Position numbers and translations under genes: made by a program. Positions 16,639 through 24,543 of a DNA stretch of 40,160 bases are shown piece by piece. This stretch comes from a bacterium UBA2219 (GTDB lineage Bacteria > Desulfobacterota > Deferrimicrobia > Deferrimicrobiales > Deferrimicrobiaceae). The stretch is taken from assembly GCA_002327765.1 (NCBI GenBank), contig DCUH01000080.1, positions 1 through 40,160 of the forward strand. Direction: 5' to 3'. The stretch's first letter is position 1; each line of letters starts with the position of its first letter. The notes under the pieces are model-generated. The model was not told the origin of the DNA, searched no databases, and worked only from the letters and a program-made list of their open reading frames with translations.

Positions 16639-17600
16639 AGCCGCGCGACCGCGGGGCACGCCGCCTGTTCCGCCTCCCCCGCCGCCTCCGGATCACCTTC
16701 GAGGGGAAGGCGTTCCTCCTGATCACCCTCGGCGTGGGCCTCGCCGCGGTGAACACGGGGAACAACCTCCTGTACCTGGCCTTCAGCATCAACCTGTCGC
16801 TGGTCGTCCTCTCCGGCTTCCTTTCGGAATGGACCCTTCGGCGGGTCTCCCTCGCGGCGCGAGCCGCCTCCGAGGCGTTCGTCGGGGAAGAGTCGTACCT
16901 GGCGGTCACCTGCTCCGCCGCGGGGAAACGGTTCCCGTCGATCTCCCTGTCGGCCCGGATCGAGCTCGAAGACGAAACCGTGACGGTCCGGTTCCCGAAC
17001 ATCGCCCCTTCCGGCGCGGCCACCCGCGTGGTCGCGTTCCGCCCCGCCGTCCGCGGCCGCCGGGGCGCCGCGGCCGGGACCCTCTCCACCCGCTTCCCCT
17101 TCTCCCTGTTCGAGAAATCGGCCGACCTCGCGGTCTCCACGGACCTGCTGGTGTACCCGCGGCCGATCTCCCCGGACACCCTGGGCCTCGGCACCCCGAA
17201 GGCCGGGCTGTCCGAGAACCCCCGGCACACGGGGCGGTCGGGCGCGTTTCCCCGGGGGGCGAGGGAGCACCAGCCGACGGACCCCGTGCGGGACATCCAC
17301 TGGAAGGCGACCGCGCGGATGGGAAAGTGGATGGTCAAGGAACGGGAGGCGGAAGTCGTGCCCGCCGTGGAGCTGCGGATCCCCGTCCCCTGCGGGCCGG
17401 AAGAGTTCGAGACCCGCCTGTCCATGGCGTGCGGGGCGGTGATCGACCTCGACCGGAGGAGGGTCCCGTACCGCCTCTGGATCGGGGACCGCCTGCGCGC
17501 GGACGCGCGCGACGCCGGCGGCCGCCCCGCGGCGCTCGCCGCCCTCTCCACGGCGCGGTGCGACGGCCGGGACGCCCTCCCCGGGAAGGCGGCGCCGTGA
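16635..17600 (+). CDS. DUF58 domain membrane protein
   Basis: A 321-residue protein. Two closely spaced membrane helices (residues 26-43 and 45-63) are followed by a beta-rich segment and the DUF58 core, recognised by PVRDIHWKATARMGKWMVKE (217-236). DUF58 resembles a von Willebrand A-like fold; its exact function is not established. It usually occurs in the order moxR-DUF58-transglutaminase, seen here with 4-base overlaps (GTGA) on both sides, so the three products are probably made in fixed ratio and work at the membrane. Start at GTG 16635. Confidence 0.88.
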   Translation: MKPRDRGARRLFRLPRRLRITFEGKAFLLITLGVGLAAVNTGNNLLYLAFSINLSLVVLSGFLSEWTLRRVSLAARAASEAFVGEESYLAVTCSAAGKRFPSISLSARIELEDETVTVRFPNIAPSGAATRVVAFRPAVRGRRGAAAGTLSTRFPFSLFEKSADLAVSTDLLVYPRPISPDTLGLGTPKAGLSENPRHTGRSGAFPRGAREHQPTDPVRDIHWKATARMGKWMVKEREAEVVPAVELRIPVPCGPEEFETRLSMACGAVIDLDRRRVPYRLWIGDRLRADARDAGGRPAALAALSTARCDGRDALPGKAAP

Positions 17601-19624
17601 TCGCCGCCGCCGGGACGGAGCGGTTTCACCGGTGGGTCCTGCGCGCCCACTGGCTCCTCGGGATCCCGCTCCTCGCATACTATACGCAGACGTCGCCCGC
17701 GCTCCTTCTCCTCGCCGCGGCCGCCTGGGCCGCGGGCGCGTGGATGGACGAGGCGGACACGCCGAGGGCGACCCTCTCCCGGCTGGGAACCCCGATCGTC
17801 GCGCTCCTCTTCCTGGCGGCAACGGCGGACCTGTTCTTCCTCGAACGGGACCTGCTCGCCTCCGTCTCCTTCCTCATCCTGGGGATCCAGTCGACCAAGC
17901 TGCTGCTCCCCAAGCGCGCCCGGGACGGCTGGCAGCTGTGCGCGATCTCCCTCCTCGAATTCCTCGTGGCGGCGTCGGTCGCGGACGACCTGGCCTTCGC
18001 CCTCTTCTCCTTCGCCTACCTCGCCGCCTCGGCGGGCGCGATGTGGTCGCTCCATGAACAGGAAGCGGAGGAGGCCGGCAGGCCCGCCGGCGGATTCGTT
18101 CCCTCCCCCGGGGTCGCCGCCCGGGTCCTCCTGCTCGCCGGGATCGGGGGGTTCCTGATGACGGCCGCGCTGTTCGCCGTCGTCCCCCGGCTGGAATTCC
18201 GCAGGGGGACCCAGCGTCTTTCCCGGGCGGACGCCGTCATCGGGTTCTCGGACAGGATCACCCTTCGGGAGATCACCGGGATCAAGTCGGACAGGCGGGT
18301 CGCGGCGAGGGTGGAGTTCCCCTTCCTCGACCGGCCGCCCGATCCCGGGGGGCTCTACCTGCGGGGGATCCTGTATTCCAGGTACTCGGGCGACGGGTGG
18401 CAGCTCATGAAAACTCCGGTGTCGGCGGTGTCCCGCGGAGGGTCCCTCCACGTCGTCGACCCGGAACAGCGCCGGTCGTCGACCGTAGCCGACATCACGC
18501 TGGAGCCGGCGGGACATCCCCGCCTCTTCACCTACGGCGACCCGCTGCGGATCGAGGGGGTTTTCGGGCCGCTGCTCGCCGACCAGGAGGGGAACCTGTT
18601 CCTTTCGCAGCCCGGCCACGCCACGATGAGATACCGCCTCCGGTTCACGGAGGAACCCCCGTTCCGCGCCGGGCCGGCCGGGCCGCCGGGGAGGCAGTAC
18701 CTCGAGTTTCCCGACGGGCTCGAGGACGTCCGCGCGCTGGGAGTCGGGCTGGCGGGGACCGCGGAGACCGACCGGGCCCGGGCCGACCGCCTCCTCGATT
18801 TCTTCCGGACGGGCTTCCGCTACACCGTTTCCGATCCCGCACCCGACCTCCGCTCCTTCCTGTTCTCGGAGAAAGCCGGCTTCTGCGAGCATTACGCCGC
18901 GGGCCTCGCGCTGCTGCTGCGCGCCGCCGGTGTCCCTTCCCGCGTGGCGGCCGGTTACCTTGGAGGGGAATGGAACGAGGTCGGCCGGTACCTCATCGTG
19001 CGGCAGTCGGACGCCCACGCATGGGTCGAGGCCTGGATCGGCGGGCGCTGGGTGACGCTGGACGCGACGCCCCCGCTGGGCGCCGCGTCGCCCTTCTACG
19101 CGAAGACGGGCTCCATCGGGCTCTACACCGACTGGCTGCGCCAGCGGTGGGACAAGTACGTGATGAGCTACTCCCTGAGGATGCAGGCCGACGCCGTTTC
19201 CGCCGGCTGGTCGGGGATGCGCCGCACGGGAAGGGCGCTCGGTCTCGGGCCGGGGGCGCGCGCCGCCGCCATGGCTCGCCCTGCGGCGGCGGTCGGCGCG
19301 GCGGCCCTCGCCCTTTTCCTGCTGCTCCGGAGGAAACGCGAATCGCGGCGAAGGGCGGGCGCGGAAAGACACACCCCTCTTCCGGCCCCGTACGGACGAC
19401 TGGTCCGCCGGCTCGAGCGGTCGGGCTTGCGGAACTCGCCGGGAATCCCGATGGAGGACATGGTCGCCGCCGCCGTCCGTTCGCGGCCGGAGCTGTCGGA
19501 GGACGCGTCCCGTTTCCTGTCGCTGTACCTCCGCGATCGCTTCGGCCCGGCGCCGCTGCCCCCCGATGCACGCGCGGAGGCCTTCCGCAGCGCGGACCGG
19601 TTCAGGAAGCGCCTCTCGGCGTAA
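17597..19624 (+). CDS. Transglutaminase-like membrane protein (TgpA/DUF3488 type)
   Basis: A 675-residue protein. The N-terminal half has about six membrane helices (residues 13-190, DUF3488). The large periplasmic part holds a transglutaminase-like core with the triad C430 (KAGFCEHYAAG), H474 (SDAHAWVEAW) and D489 (WVTLDATPP). A further membrane helix (about 555-575, AALALFLLL) precedes a cytoplasmic DUF4129-like tail. TgpA of Pseudomonas aeruginosa is an essential member whose substrate is unknown. Start at GTG 17597, overlapping the DUF58 stop. With MoxR and DUF58 it probably forms one envelope system; the chemistry (cross-linking or proteolysis) cannot be told from sequence. Confidence 0.9.
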   Translation: MIAAAGTERFHRWVLRAHWLLGIPLLAYYTQTSPALLLLAAAAWAAGAWMDEADTPRATLSRLGTPIVALLFLAATADLFFLERDLLASVSFLILGIQSTKLLLPKRARDGWQLCAISLLEFLVAASVADDLAFALFSFAYLAASAGAMWSLHEQEAEEAGRPAGGFVPSPGVAARVLLLAGIGGFLMTAALFAVVPRLEFRRGTQRLSRADAVIGFSDRITLREITGIKSDRRVAARVEFPFLDRPPDPGGLYLRGILYSRYSGDGWQLMKTPVSAVSRGGSLHVVDPEQRRSSTVADITLEPAGHPRLFTYGDPLRIEGVFGPLLADQEGNLFLSQPGHATMRYRLRFTEEPPFRAGPAGPPGRQYLEFPDGLEDVRALGVGLAGTAETDRARADRLLDFFRTGFRYTVSDPAPDLRSFLFSEKAGFCEHYAAGLALLLRAAGVPSRVAAGYLGGEWNEVGRYLIVRQSDAHAWVEAWIGGRWVTLDATPPLGAASPFYAKTGSIGLYTDWLRQRWDKYVMSYSLRMQADAVSAGWSGMRRTGRALGLGPGARAAAMARPAAAVGAAALALFLLLRRKRESRRRAGAERHTPLPAPYGRLVRRLERSGLRNSPGIPMEDMVAAAVRSRPELSEDASRFLSLYLRDRFGPAPLPPDARAEAFRSADRFRKRLSA

Positions 19625-19699
19625 AGTGCCGGCACGGCCGTTGCTCCTCCCCCTTCCGGACCCGTTCCCGAAATACCGTTCGCTCCGGAGGCCGCCGTC

Positions 19700-21253
19700 A
19701 TGCTCGTCCGCGCCCTTTCCTTCGCCGTGCTGGGAGTCGACGCCGTCCCCGTGGAAGTCGAGACGGACATCGCGAAGGGACTCCCTGCATACACGGTGGT
19801 CGGGCTGCCCGGCGGGGCGGTCCGGGAAAGCGACGACCGGATCCGCGCGGCGGTCCGGAATTCGGGACTCCCCTTCCCCGGCCGGAAGGTCACCGTCAAC
19901 CTGGCGCCCGCCGACCTCCGCAAGGACGGGGCGCTGCTCGACCTTCCCATCGCGCTGTCCGTGCTTTGCGCGGAAGGCGTCCTCGCCGGCGAGTCGCTGG
20001 GGCGCTGGCTGATCGCGGGGGAGCTTTCCCTCGACGGCTGCGTCCGCCCGATCCGGGGCGCCCTCTCGCAGGCGCTCCTCGCGCGAGAGCTCGGCATCCC
20101 GGGCGTCATAACGCCGGCCGCCAACGGAGAGGAGGCCCGGCTCGTTCCCGAAGTCCGGGTGGCGGCCGTCCGGACCCTCCGCGAGGCCGCGGGCATCCTT
20201 TCGGGTGAAATCCCGACAGCCGCCGGCGACGGGAAGGCCGCCTTCACATCGGGCCTCGAAGCGATCGACCGAGAATCGCCCGATCCCTGGCGCCCCCCGG
20301 ACATGGCCGACATCGTCGGCCAGCCGATGGCCCGGCGCGCGCTGGAAATCGCGGCGGCGGGATGCCATGCCCTGCTCATGGTGGGGCCGCCGGGCTGCGG
20401 GAAGACGATGCTGGCGGAGCGGATGCCGGGGATCCTTCCGCCCCTCTCCCCGGGGGAGGCGCTCGAAACGACCCGGATCTACAGCGCGGCCGGCGAACCG
20501 CCGTGGCCGCGCCCCCTTTTGCGCCGCCCGTTCCGCGCCCCCCATTCCTCGATCTCCCCCGCGGCCCTCCTGGGCGGCGGCAACCCGCCCCGCCCCGGGG
20601 AGGTCTCGTTCGCCCACGGCGGGGTGCTGTTCCTCGACGAATTCTCCGAATTCCGGCCCGAAGCCCGGGAAGCGCTCCGGCAACCGATCGAGTCCGGGGA
20701 GATCCGCATCTCCCGCGGCGGCCGCCGGCACGCCTTCCCGTGCCGGTTCCTGCTGATAGCAGCGTCCAATCCGTGCCCGTGCGGGAACGCGGGGCATCCG
20801 CGGAACATGTGCCGCTGTGCGCCGACAGCCATCGAGCGGTTCACCCGGAAATTCTCCGGCCCGCTGCTCGACCGGATCGACCTGTCGGTATCCGTCCCTC
20901 CTCTATCGATCGGCGATTGGTCCGGGCCGGCGCGAAGCGAAGCTTCCGGAGAGGTCCGGCGCCGGGTCGACGCCTGCCGCCGCATCCAGGAAGCGCGGTA
21001 CGCGGGCCGGCCGCACCGGGCCAACGGGACCGTCCGGGCCGGAACGGCCGAGCTCCTGCGGGAGCTCTCCCCGAAAGCGAGGAACTTCCTCGTGCGGGCC
21101 GCGGAGCGGCTGTCGCTCTCCGGCCGGTCGATCGGGAAGGCGTGCCGCGTCGCCCGCACGATCGCGGACCTTGCGGGGGAGCCCCGCGCGGAGCTGCCCC
21201 ACGTCGCGGAAGCGCTCCAGTTCCGGATGCCGGTGTTCGGCAATCAGGAGTAA
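19700..21253 (+). CDS. comM: ComM/YifB-family Mg-chelatase-like AAA+ helicase
   Basis: A 517-residue protein. The N-terminal Lon-like ChlI domain (residues 10-125, VVGLPGGAVRESDDRIRAAV) is followed by the AAA+ core with Walker A GPPGCGKT (229-236), RAPHSSIS, the Walker B region GGVLFLDEFSEF, and a four-cysteine element CPCGNAGHPRNMCRC. The C-terminal Mg-chelatase subdomain ends near 510. ComM drives branch migration during natural transformation, but homologues are widespread in bacteria not known to transform. It lies 75 bases after the transglutaminase gene; the ATG follows CCGGAGG, 8 bases away. Whether it shares the moxR transcript is uncertain. A nested palindrome follows the stop. Confidence 0.93.
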   Translation: MLVRALSFAVLGVDAVPVEVETDIAKGLPAYTVVGLPGGAVRESDDRIRAAVRNSGLPFPGRKVTVNLAPADLRKDGALLDLPIALSVLCAEGVLAGESLGRWLIAGELSLDGCVRPIRGALSQALLARELGIPGVITPAANGEEARLVPEVRVAAVRTLREAAGILSGEIPTAAGDGKAAFTSGLEAIDRESPDPWRPPDMADIVGQPMARRALEIAAAGCHALLMVGPPGCGKTMLAERMPGILPPLSPGEALETTRIYSAAGEPPWPRPLLRRPFRAPHSSISPAALLGGGNPPRPGEVSFAHGGVLFLDEFSEFRPEAREALRQPIESGEIRISRGGRRHAFPCRFLLIAASNPCPCGNAGHPRNMCRCAPTAIERFTRKFSGPLLDRIDLSVSVPPLSIGDWSGPARSEASGEVRRRVDACRRIQEARYAGRPHRANGTVRAGTAELLRELSPKARNFLVRAAERLSLSGRSIGKACRVARTIADLAGEPRAELPHVAEALQFRMPVFGNQE

Positions 21254-21269
21254 TTGTTGCCGATAACGG

Positions 21270-21328
21270 AGGGGGTATTTCCTGAAAGTTGTGGAATGCC
21301 GTTCCACATTTTTTCAGGAAGGCCCCCT
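21270..21328 (+). terminator. Three-tier nested palindrome after comM (bidirectional terminator or element end)
   Basis: Three nested pairs of arms share one centre: AGGGGG (21270-21275) with CCCCCT (21323-21328); TTCCTGAAA (21279-21287) with a TTTCAGGAA-type arm ending at 21320; and TGTGGAA (21290-21296) with TTCCACA (21302-21308) around a TGCCG loop. The inner hairpin is followed by six T residues (21309-21314), so it would work as an intrinsic terminator for comM. The outer arms would extend the structure and also serve the other strand. Confidence 0.7.
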
Positions 21329-21362
21329 AGTGAATCAGTAAACATGGCTTCTTATTAACTGG

Positions 21363-21796
21363 GTGGTGTCTTGTGTCTCTTGTGTGGCATGTGTCTCGTT
21401 CAGGATTTCCGGCGCGAGGGGCGCTCCGAACGCAAGACCTCCCATGTGCGTTCTCAGGCAGATCAAGGCGACGGGATCGCGGAGCGCCATGGTACCGCGT
21501 ACGCCGAAAAGGGTGTCCGCTGAACGAGCCGCTCCCGGCCGTCCATGGCCTCCGCGGCATTTGGCCATCCCTGGCCTTCAAGGTTACCGCGAGCATATGC
21601 GCGCGACAGGTGACGACGGGCAGGATGCCCTCGTGCTGATGCAGACAGGGAGGTCTGCCGATTTTGTTGCCGAAGCACGGGCACAGCCCTTTTTGGCGGA
21701 AGCGGTATCCGTTGGCTCCACGGCCTTACCGCCATGATCCGCGCCTGAGAGATGCATTTGCCGGGAGGTGCTTGCGTGAGGGATGCGACCCTTGCG
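21363..21796 (-). repeat. Dispersed non-coding repeat, copy A
   Basis: This fills most of a 543-base gene-free stretch. Two blocks match copy B at 34079-34574 in the same orientation: 21414-21592 against 34145-34324 (about 24 differences in 180, by eye) and 21687-21796 against 34466-34574. The block between them is diverged. The segment at 21363-21398 is rich in TGTGTC/CACA words, as is the end of copy B. The repeat stops exactly at the stop codon of the minus-strand oxidoreductase gene (21797). Frames on both strands are open for 80-120 codons, but differences between copies fall largely at first and second codon positions or shift the frame, so it looks non-coding. Given as minus because it follows the minus-strand gene. 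Confidence 0.8.
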
Positions 21797-22792
21797 TTAC
21801 AGGCGGTCCGCGATGTCCCAGAACACCTTCTCGACGTAGTTGCGGAACCCGTGGATGAAGGCGCAGCGGCGGTGGAACTTCGCGAGCGACCCGCAGAAGT
21901 ACAGCCCGGGCACCGACGACTCCCCGACGGCCGAGATGCGCGGGAACCCGCCGTCCATCGTCTCGACCGTGCCGCCCTCCACGGGAAGCCAGCGGGGATG
22001 GAAGCCGGTCGCGCAGACGATCCGGTCGAACGTCTCCTCCGCGCCCCCCTGGAAACGGACGGTCCCGCCCGTCATCTCGGCCACGGGGTCCGCCTCGCGC
22101 AGGGCGACGATCCGGAAACGGATCAGCTCTTTCAGCACGCTCTCCGACGAGCCGCGGATGTCCTCGAGGATCCCCGATTCGCTGAAGTACCGCAGCGGAT
22201 GCCGGGTGCACAACGTCACGTCGGCGGTCCCCGCGAGCTCTATGCAGATCTCCGCGGCGGAGTTGCCACCGCCGATCACCAGCACCCGCTTCCGGTCGTA
22301 CGCCATGCAGTTCACGAAGTCCGTCGAGTGGATCACGAACGGGTTTCCGTCGACGCCCGGGACCGCCGGGAGACGCGGGAAAGACGAAGCCCCCGTCGCG
22401 ATCACCAGGAACCGCGAGGCGATCTCGTTCCCCTCGTCCGTCGTGACGACATATCCCCCGGGCGTCACCCGGGCCTTGACCGCCAGGGTCCTCTCGGAGA
22501 CGGAAAGCCCGTTTTCACGCACGAAGGCGTCGATGTAGCAGAGGAAATCCTCCCGGGTCGGGAAGGGCCGGCGCGTCCCCGGCAGCGACCACAGCGGGTG
22601 CGAAAGCGTCAGGGAGGTCCAGTCGGTGCCCGGGACCGCCGGGGAGAGAAGCACCATCCCGGGACGCATGTCGCGCCAGGACTGGCCGATCTTCCCGCGC
22701 TCGAGGGTGTGGAAACGGATCCGATGGTCCTTGCAGTAACATGAAAGAAGCAGCCCGGCCGGGCCGCCGCCGATGATCGCCACGTCCTTCAA
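21797..22792 (-). CDS. FAD-dependent NAD(P)-disulphide-type oxidoreductase/monooxygenase
   Basis: A 331-residue flavoprotein with two dinucleotide-binding folds: an N-terminal FAD site VAIIGGGPAG (residues 4-13) and an internal NAD(P)H site LVIGGGNSAAE (171-181). The ATG motif IVCATGFHPRW lies near 264. The order resembles YpdA/BdrA and CzcO-like single-component flavin monooxygenases; no CxxC redox pair is seen, so it is not a classical thioredoxin reductase. Substrate unknown. Start taken as TTG 22792-22790, nine bases after AAAGGAG; GTG a few codons later would also leave the FAD motif intact. It is a single-gene unit with its own promoter, and repeat copy A begins at its stop codon. Confidence 0.82.
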   Translation of the reverse strand: MKDVAIIGGGPAGLLLSCYCKDHRIRFHTLERGKIGQSWRDMRPGMVLLSPAVPGTDWTSLTLSHPLWSLPGTRRPFPTREDFLCYIDAFVRENGLSVSERTLAVKARVTPGGYVVTTDEGNEIASRFLVIATGASSFPRLPAVPGVDGNPFVIHSTDFVNCMAYDRKRVLVIGGGNSAAEICIELAGTADVTLCTRHPLRYFSESGILEDIRGSSESVLKELIRFRIVALREADPVAEMTGGTVRFQGGAEETFDRIVCATGFHPRWLPVEGGTVETMDGGFPRISAVGESSVPGLYFCGSLAKFHRRCAFIHGFRNYVEKVFWDIADRL

Positions 22793-22815
22793 TCGTCACG
22801 TCTCCTTTACGTAGT

Positions 22816-22843
22816 ATTATAAAGCCTTCGGGGCCCGCGCAAG
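22816..22843 (-). promoter_or_regulatory. Promoter of the FAD oxidoreductase gene
   Basis: A perfect TATAAT on the minus strand (22821-22816), with TTGCGC (22842-22837, spacing 15) or CTTGCG (22843-22838, spacing 16) as -35. The transcript would carry AAAGGAG before the TTG start. Divergent from the rplU promoter. Confidence 0.55.
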
Positions 22844-22862
22844 CCGGGGTTTTTTTTCGGAG

Positions 22863-22891
22863 TTGACAGAAGAAACCTCTTTCCTTATAGT
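22863..22891 (+). promoter_or_regulatory. Near-consensus promoter of the rplU-rpmA-obgE unit
   Basis: TTGACA at 22863-22868, 17 bases, TATAGT at 22886-22891. A run of eight T residues (about 22850-22857) just upstream of the -35 resembles an UP element, fitting a ribosomal-protein promoter. The leader is about 30 bases and carries GGAGGA. Confidence 0.8.
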
Positions 22892-22927
22892 GATTTGTTC
22901 TTATTGAACGGGACGGAGGACGATGCC

Positions 22928-23242
22928 ATGTATGCCGTGGTCCGCACGGGAGGAAAGCAGCTTCGCGTTTCCCCGGGCGATGTGATCAACGTGGAAAAGC
23001 TGGAAGTCGAGCCCGGAGACACGGTGGAGCTGAACGACGTCCTGATGGTCTCCACCGACGAGGGGACGACCGTCGGAACCCCCACCGTCGGCGGCGCCGC
23101 CGTGGTCTGCAAGGCGGTCCGCGAAGGCAAGGGGAAGAAGATCGTGATCTACAAGTACAAGCGGCGCAAAGGCTTCGCCCGCAAACAGGGGCACCGCCAG
23201 CCGTTCACCATGCTTTCCGTGACCGATATCCGGCTCGGATGA
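22928..23242 (+). CDS. rplU: 50S ribosomal protein bL21
   Basis: A 104-residue protein of standard length. MYAVVRTGGKQLRVSPGD at the start and IYKYKRRKGFARKQGHRQPF near the end are diagnostic for L21, which binds 23S rRNA in the large subunit. Start at ATG 22928, seven bases after GGAGGA; an earlier in-frame start at 22895 would add 11 residues that do not match the family and lies at the transcript start. First gene of a long plus-strand unit. The rpmA gene follows after 27 bases. Confidence 0.97.
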   Translation: MYAVVRTGGKQLRVSPGDVINVEKLEVEPGDTVELNDVLMVSTDEGTTVGTPTVGGAAVVCKAVREGKGKKIVIYKYKRRKGFARKQGHRQPFTMLSVTDIRLG

Positions 23243-23269
23243 CCGGGAAGAAAGAAGGAGCACCAGGCC

Positions 23270-23527
23270 ATGGCCCATAAAAAAGGCGTAGGCAGTTCGA
23301 GAAACGGGCGGGACAGCCAGAGCAAGCGGCTCGGCGTGAAGACGTTCGGCGGCCAGGCCGTCACCGCCGGCGCGATCATCGTCCGCCAGCGGGGAACCGC
23401 CATCCACCCGGGAGACAACGTGGGGATGGGACGGGACCACACCCTGTTCGCGCTGATCGACGGGGTGGTCACCTTCAACCGCGTGGGGAAAGACCGCAAG
23501 AGGGTTTCCGTCCTCTCCGCTTCGTAA
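23270..23527 (+). CDS. rpmA: 50S ribosomal protein bL27
   Basis: An 85-residue protein of standard length, beginning MAHKKGVGSSRNGRDSQSKRL and containing FGGQAVTAGAIIVRQRGT and HPGDNVGMGRDHTLFAL. The N-terminal tail reaches the peptidyl-transferase centre. It starts directly at MAHKK with no extra residues that would need the Prp protease seen in Firmicutes. Located between rplU and obgE as in most bacteria. The ATG follows AAGAAGGAG. Confidence 0.97.
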   Translation: MAHKKGVGSSRNGRDSQSKRLGVKTFGGQAVTAGAIIVRQRGTAIHPGDNVGMGRDHTLFALIDGVVTFNRVGKDRKRVSVLSAS

Positions 23528-23541
23528 CGCCTTCGCTTCAC

Positions 23542-24543
23542 ATGCACTTCATCGACGAAGCCACGATCACCGTCCGTTCCGGGGACGGTGGTCGGGGCTG
23601 CGTCAGCTTCCGGCGTGAAAAGTTCGTTCCCCGGGGCGGCCCGGACGGCGGCGCCGGGGGAAACGGAGGCGGCGTTCTCCTCGTGGCGAGCCCCCACCTC
23701 TCCACCCTTCTCGACTTCCGCTACCGACACATCCACAAGGCCCGGCGCGGAGAGCACGGGAAGGGCAAGAACATGATCGGCAAGAGCGCCCCCGACCTGC
23801 GGGTCGCCGTCCCCCCCGGAACGATCGTCTACGACGCCGACACGGGGGAGACGCTGGCCGACCTGACCCGCCCGGGCGAAGCCTACCTCGCCGCCCCCGG
23901 CGGGCGGGGAGGGCGCGGCAACTGGTCCTTCACGACCTCCGTGAACCAGGCCCCCGACACCGCGGAGCCGGGCGAGCCCGGCACGGAGCGGCGCCTCAAG
24001 CTCGAGCTCAAGCTCATCGCGCGGATCGGCCTCGTCGGCCTCCCCAACGCAGGGAAGTCCACCCTGCTCTCCCGGATCTCCCGGGCGAAGCCGAAGATCG
24101 CGGACTACCCCTTCACCACCCTCTCGCCCGTCCTCGGGGTGGTGTCCCACCGGGACGAGGAGTTCGTCGTGGCGGACCTCCCCGGCCTGATCGAGGGGGC
24201 GCACCGGGGCGCGGGGCTGGGGCACCGGTTCCTGAAGCACGTGGAGCGGACGGAGGGGCTGGTCCACGTGCTCGATGCGGGTCAGCCCCCCGAACGGATC
24301 GTCGAGGCGTACCGCACGATCCGCGACGAGATGGAGCGGTTCCAGGCAGGGCTCGCCGGGCGGCCGACGCTTCTCGTCTTCAACAAGATGGATTTGACCG
24401 GCGCGCGCGCGAACGCGGAGCGCGCCCTGGCGGAGACCGGGCACCCCCCGGAGGACGCCTGCTTCATCTCCGCCGCGACCGGGGAAGGTATCGTCCCCTT
24501 CCTCGACAAGCTTCTCGCTCTCGGAAGGAGGCAAGAGGGATGA
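23542..24543 (+). CDS. obgE: Obg-family GTPase ObgE/CgtA
   Basis: A 333-residue GTPase. The glycine-rich Obg domain (residues 1-158, for example DGGAGGNGGG) is followed by the G domain: G1 GLPNAGKST (166-174), G3 DLPGLIEGAHRGAGLG (about 213-228) and G4 NKMD (about 280). It acts in 50S assembly and stress signalling. The extra C-terminal OCT domain of Firmicutes is absent. The ATG at 23542 has no recognisable ribosome-binding site (only C/T-rich bases after the rpmA stop, 14 bases upstream), so reinitiation after rpmA is likely. Its stop overlaps the proB ATG. Confidence 0.95.
   Translation: MHFIDEATITVRSGDGGRGCVSFRREKFVPRGGPDGGAGGNGGGVLLVASPHLSTLLDFRYRHIHKARRGEHGKGKNMIGKSAPDLRVAVPPGTIVYDADTGETLADLTRPGEAYLAAPGGRGGRGNWSFTTSVNQAPDTAEPGEPGTERRLKLELKLIARIGLVGLPNAGKSTLLSRISRAKPKIADYPFTTLSPVLGVVSHRDEEFVVADLPGLIEGAHRGAGLGHRFLKHVERTEGLVHVLDAGQPPERIVEAYRTIRDEMERFQAGLAGRPTLLVFNKMDLTGARANAERALAETGHPPEDACFISAATGEGIVPFLDKLLALGRRQEG

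Noticed and set aside
16388..20797. A 1,469-codon open frame on the minus strand
   Set aside because: It runs antisense to moxR, DUF58, the transglutaminase and comM, all of which have clear motifs. Long antisense frames are expected in GC-rich DNA, and the translation is Arg/Gly/Pro-rich with no domain.
21335..21737. Small proteins encoded by repeat copy A on either strand
   Set aside because: The frame is broken by an indel relative to copy B, and substitutions do not favour third positions, so no protein selection is evident.
22831..22858. CCCG...CGGG plus eight T residues as a terminator before rplU
   Set aside because: The stem is only four pairs, and no plus-strand gene lies upstream. 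The T run is better explained as an UP-like element of the rplU promoter.
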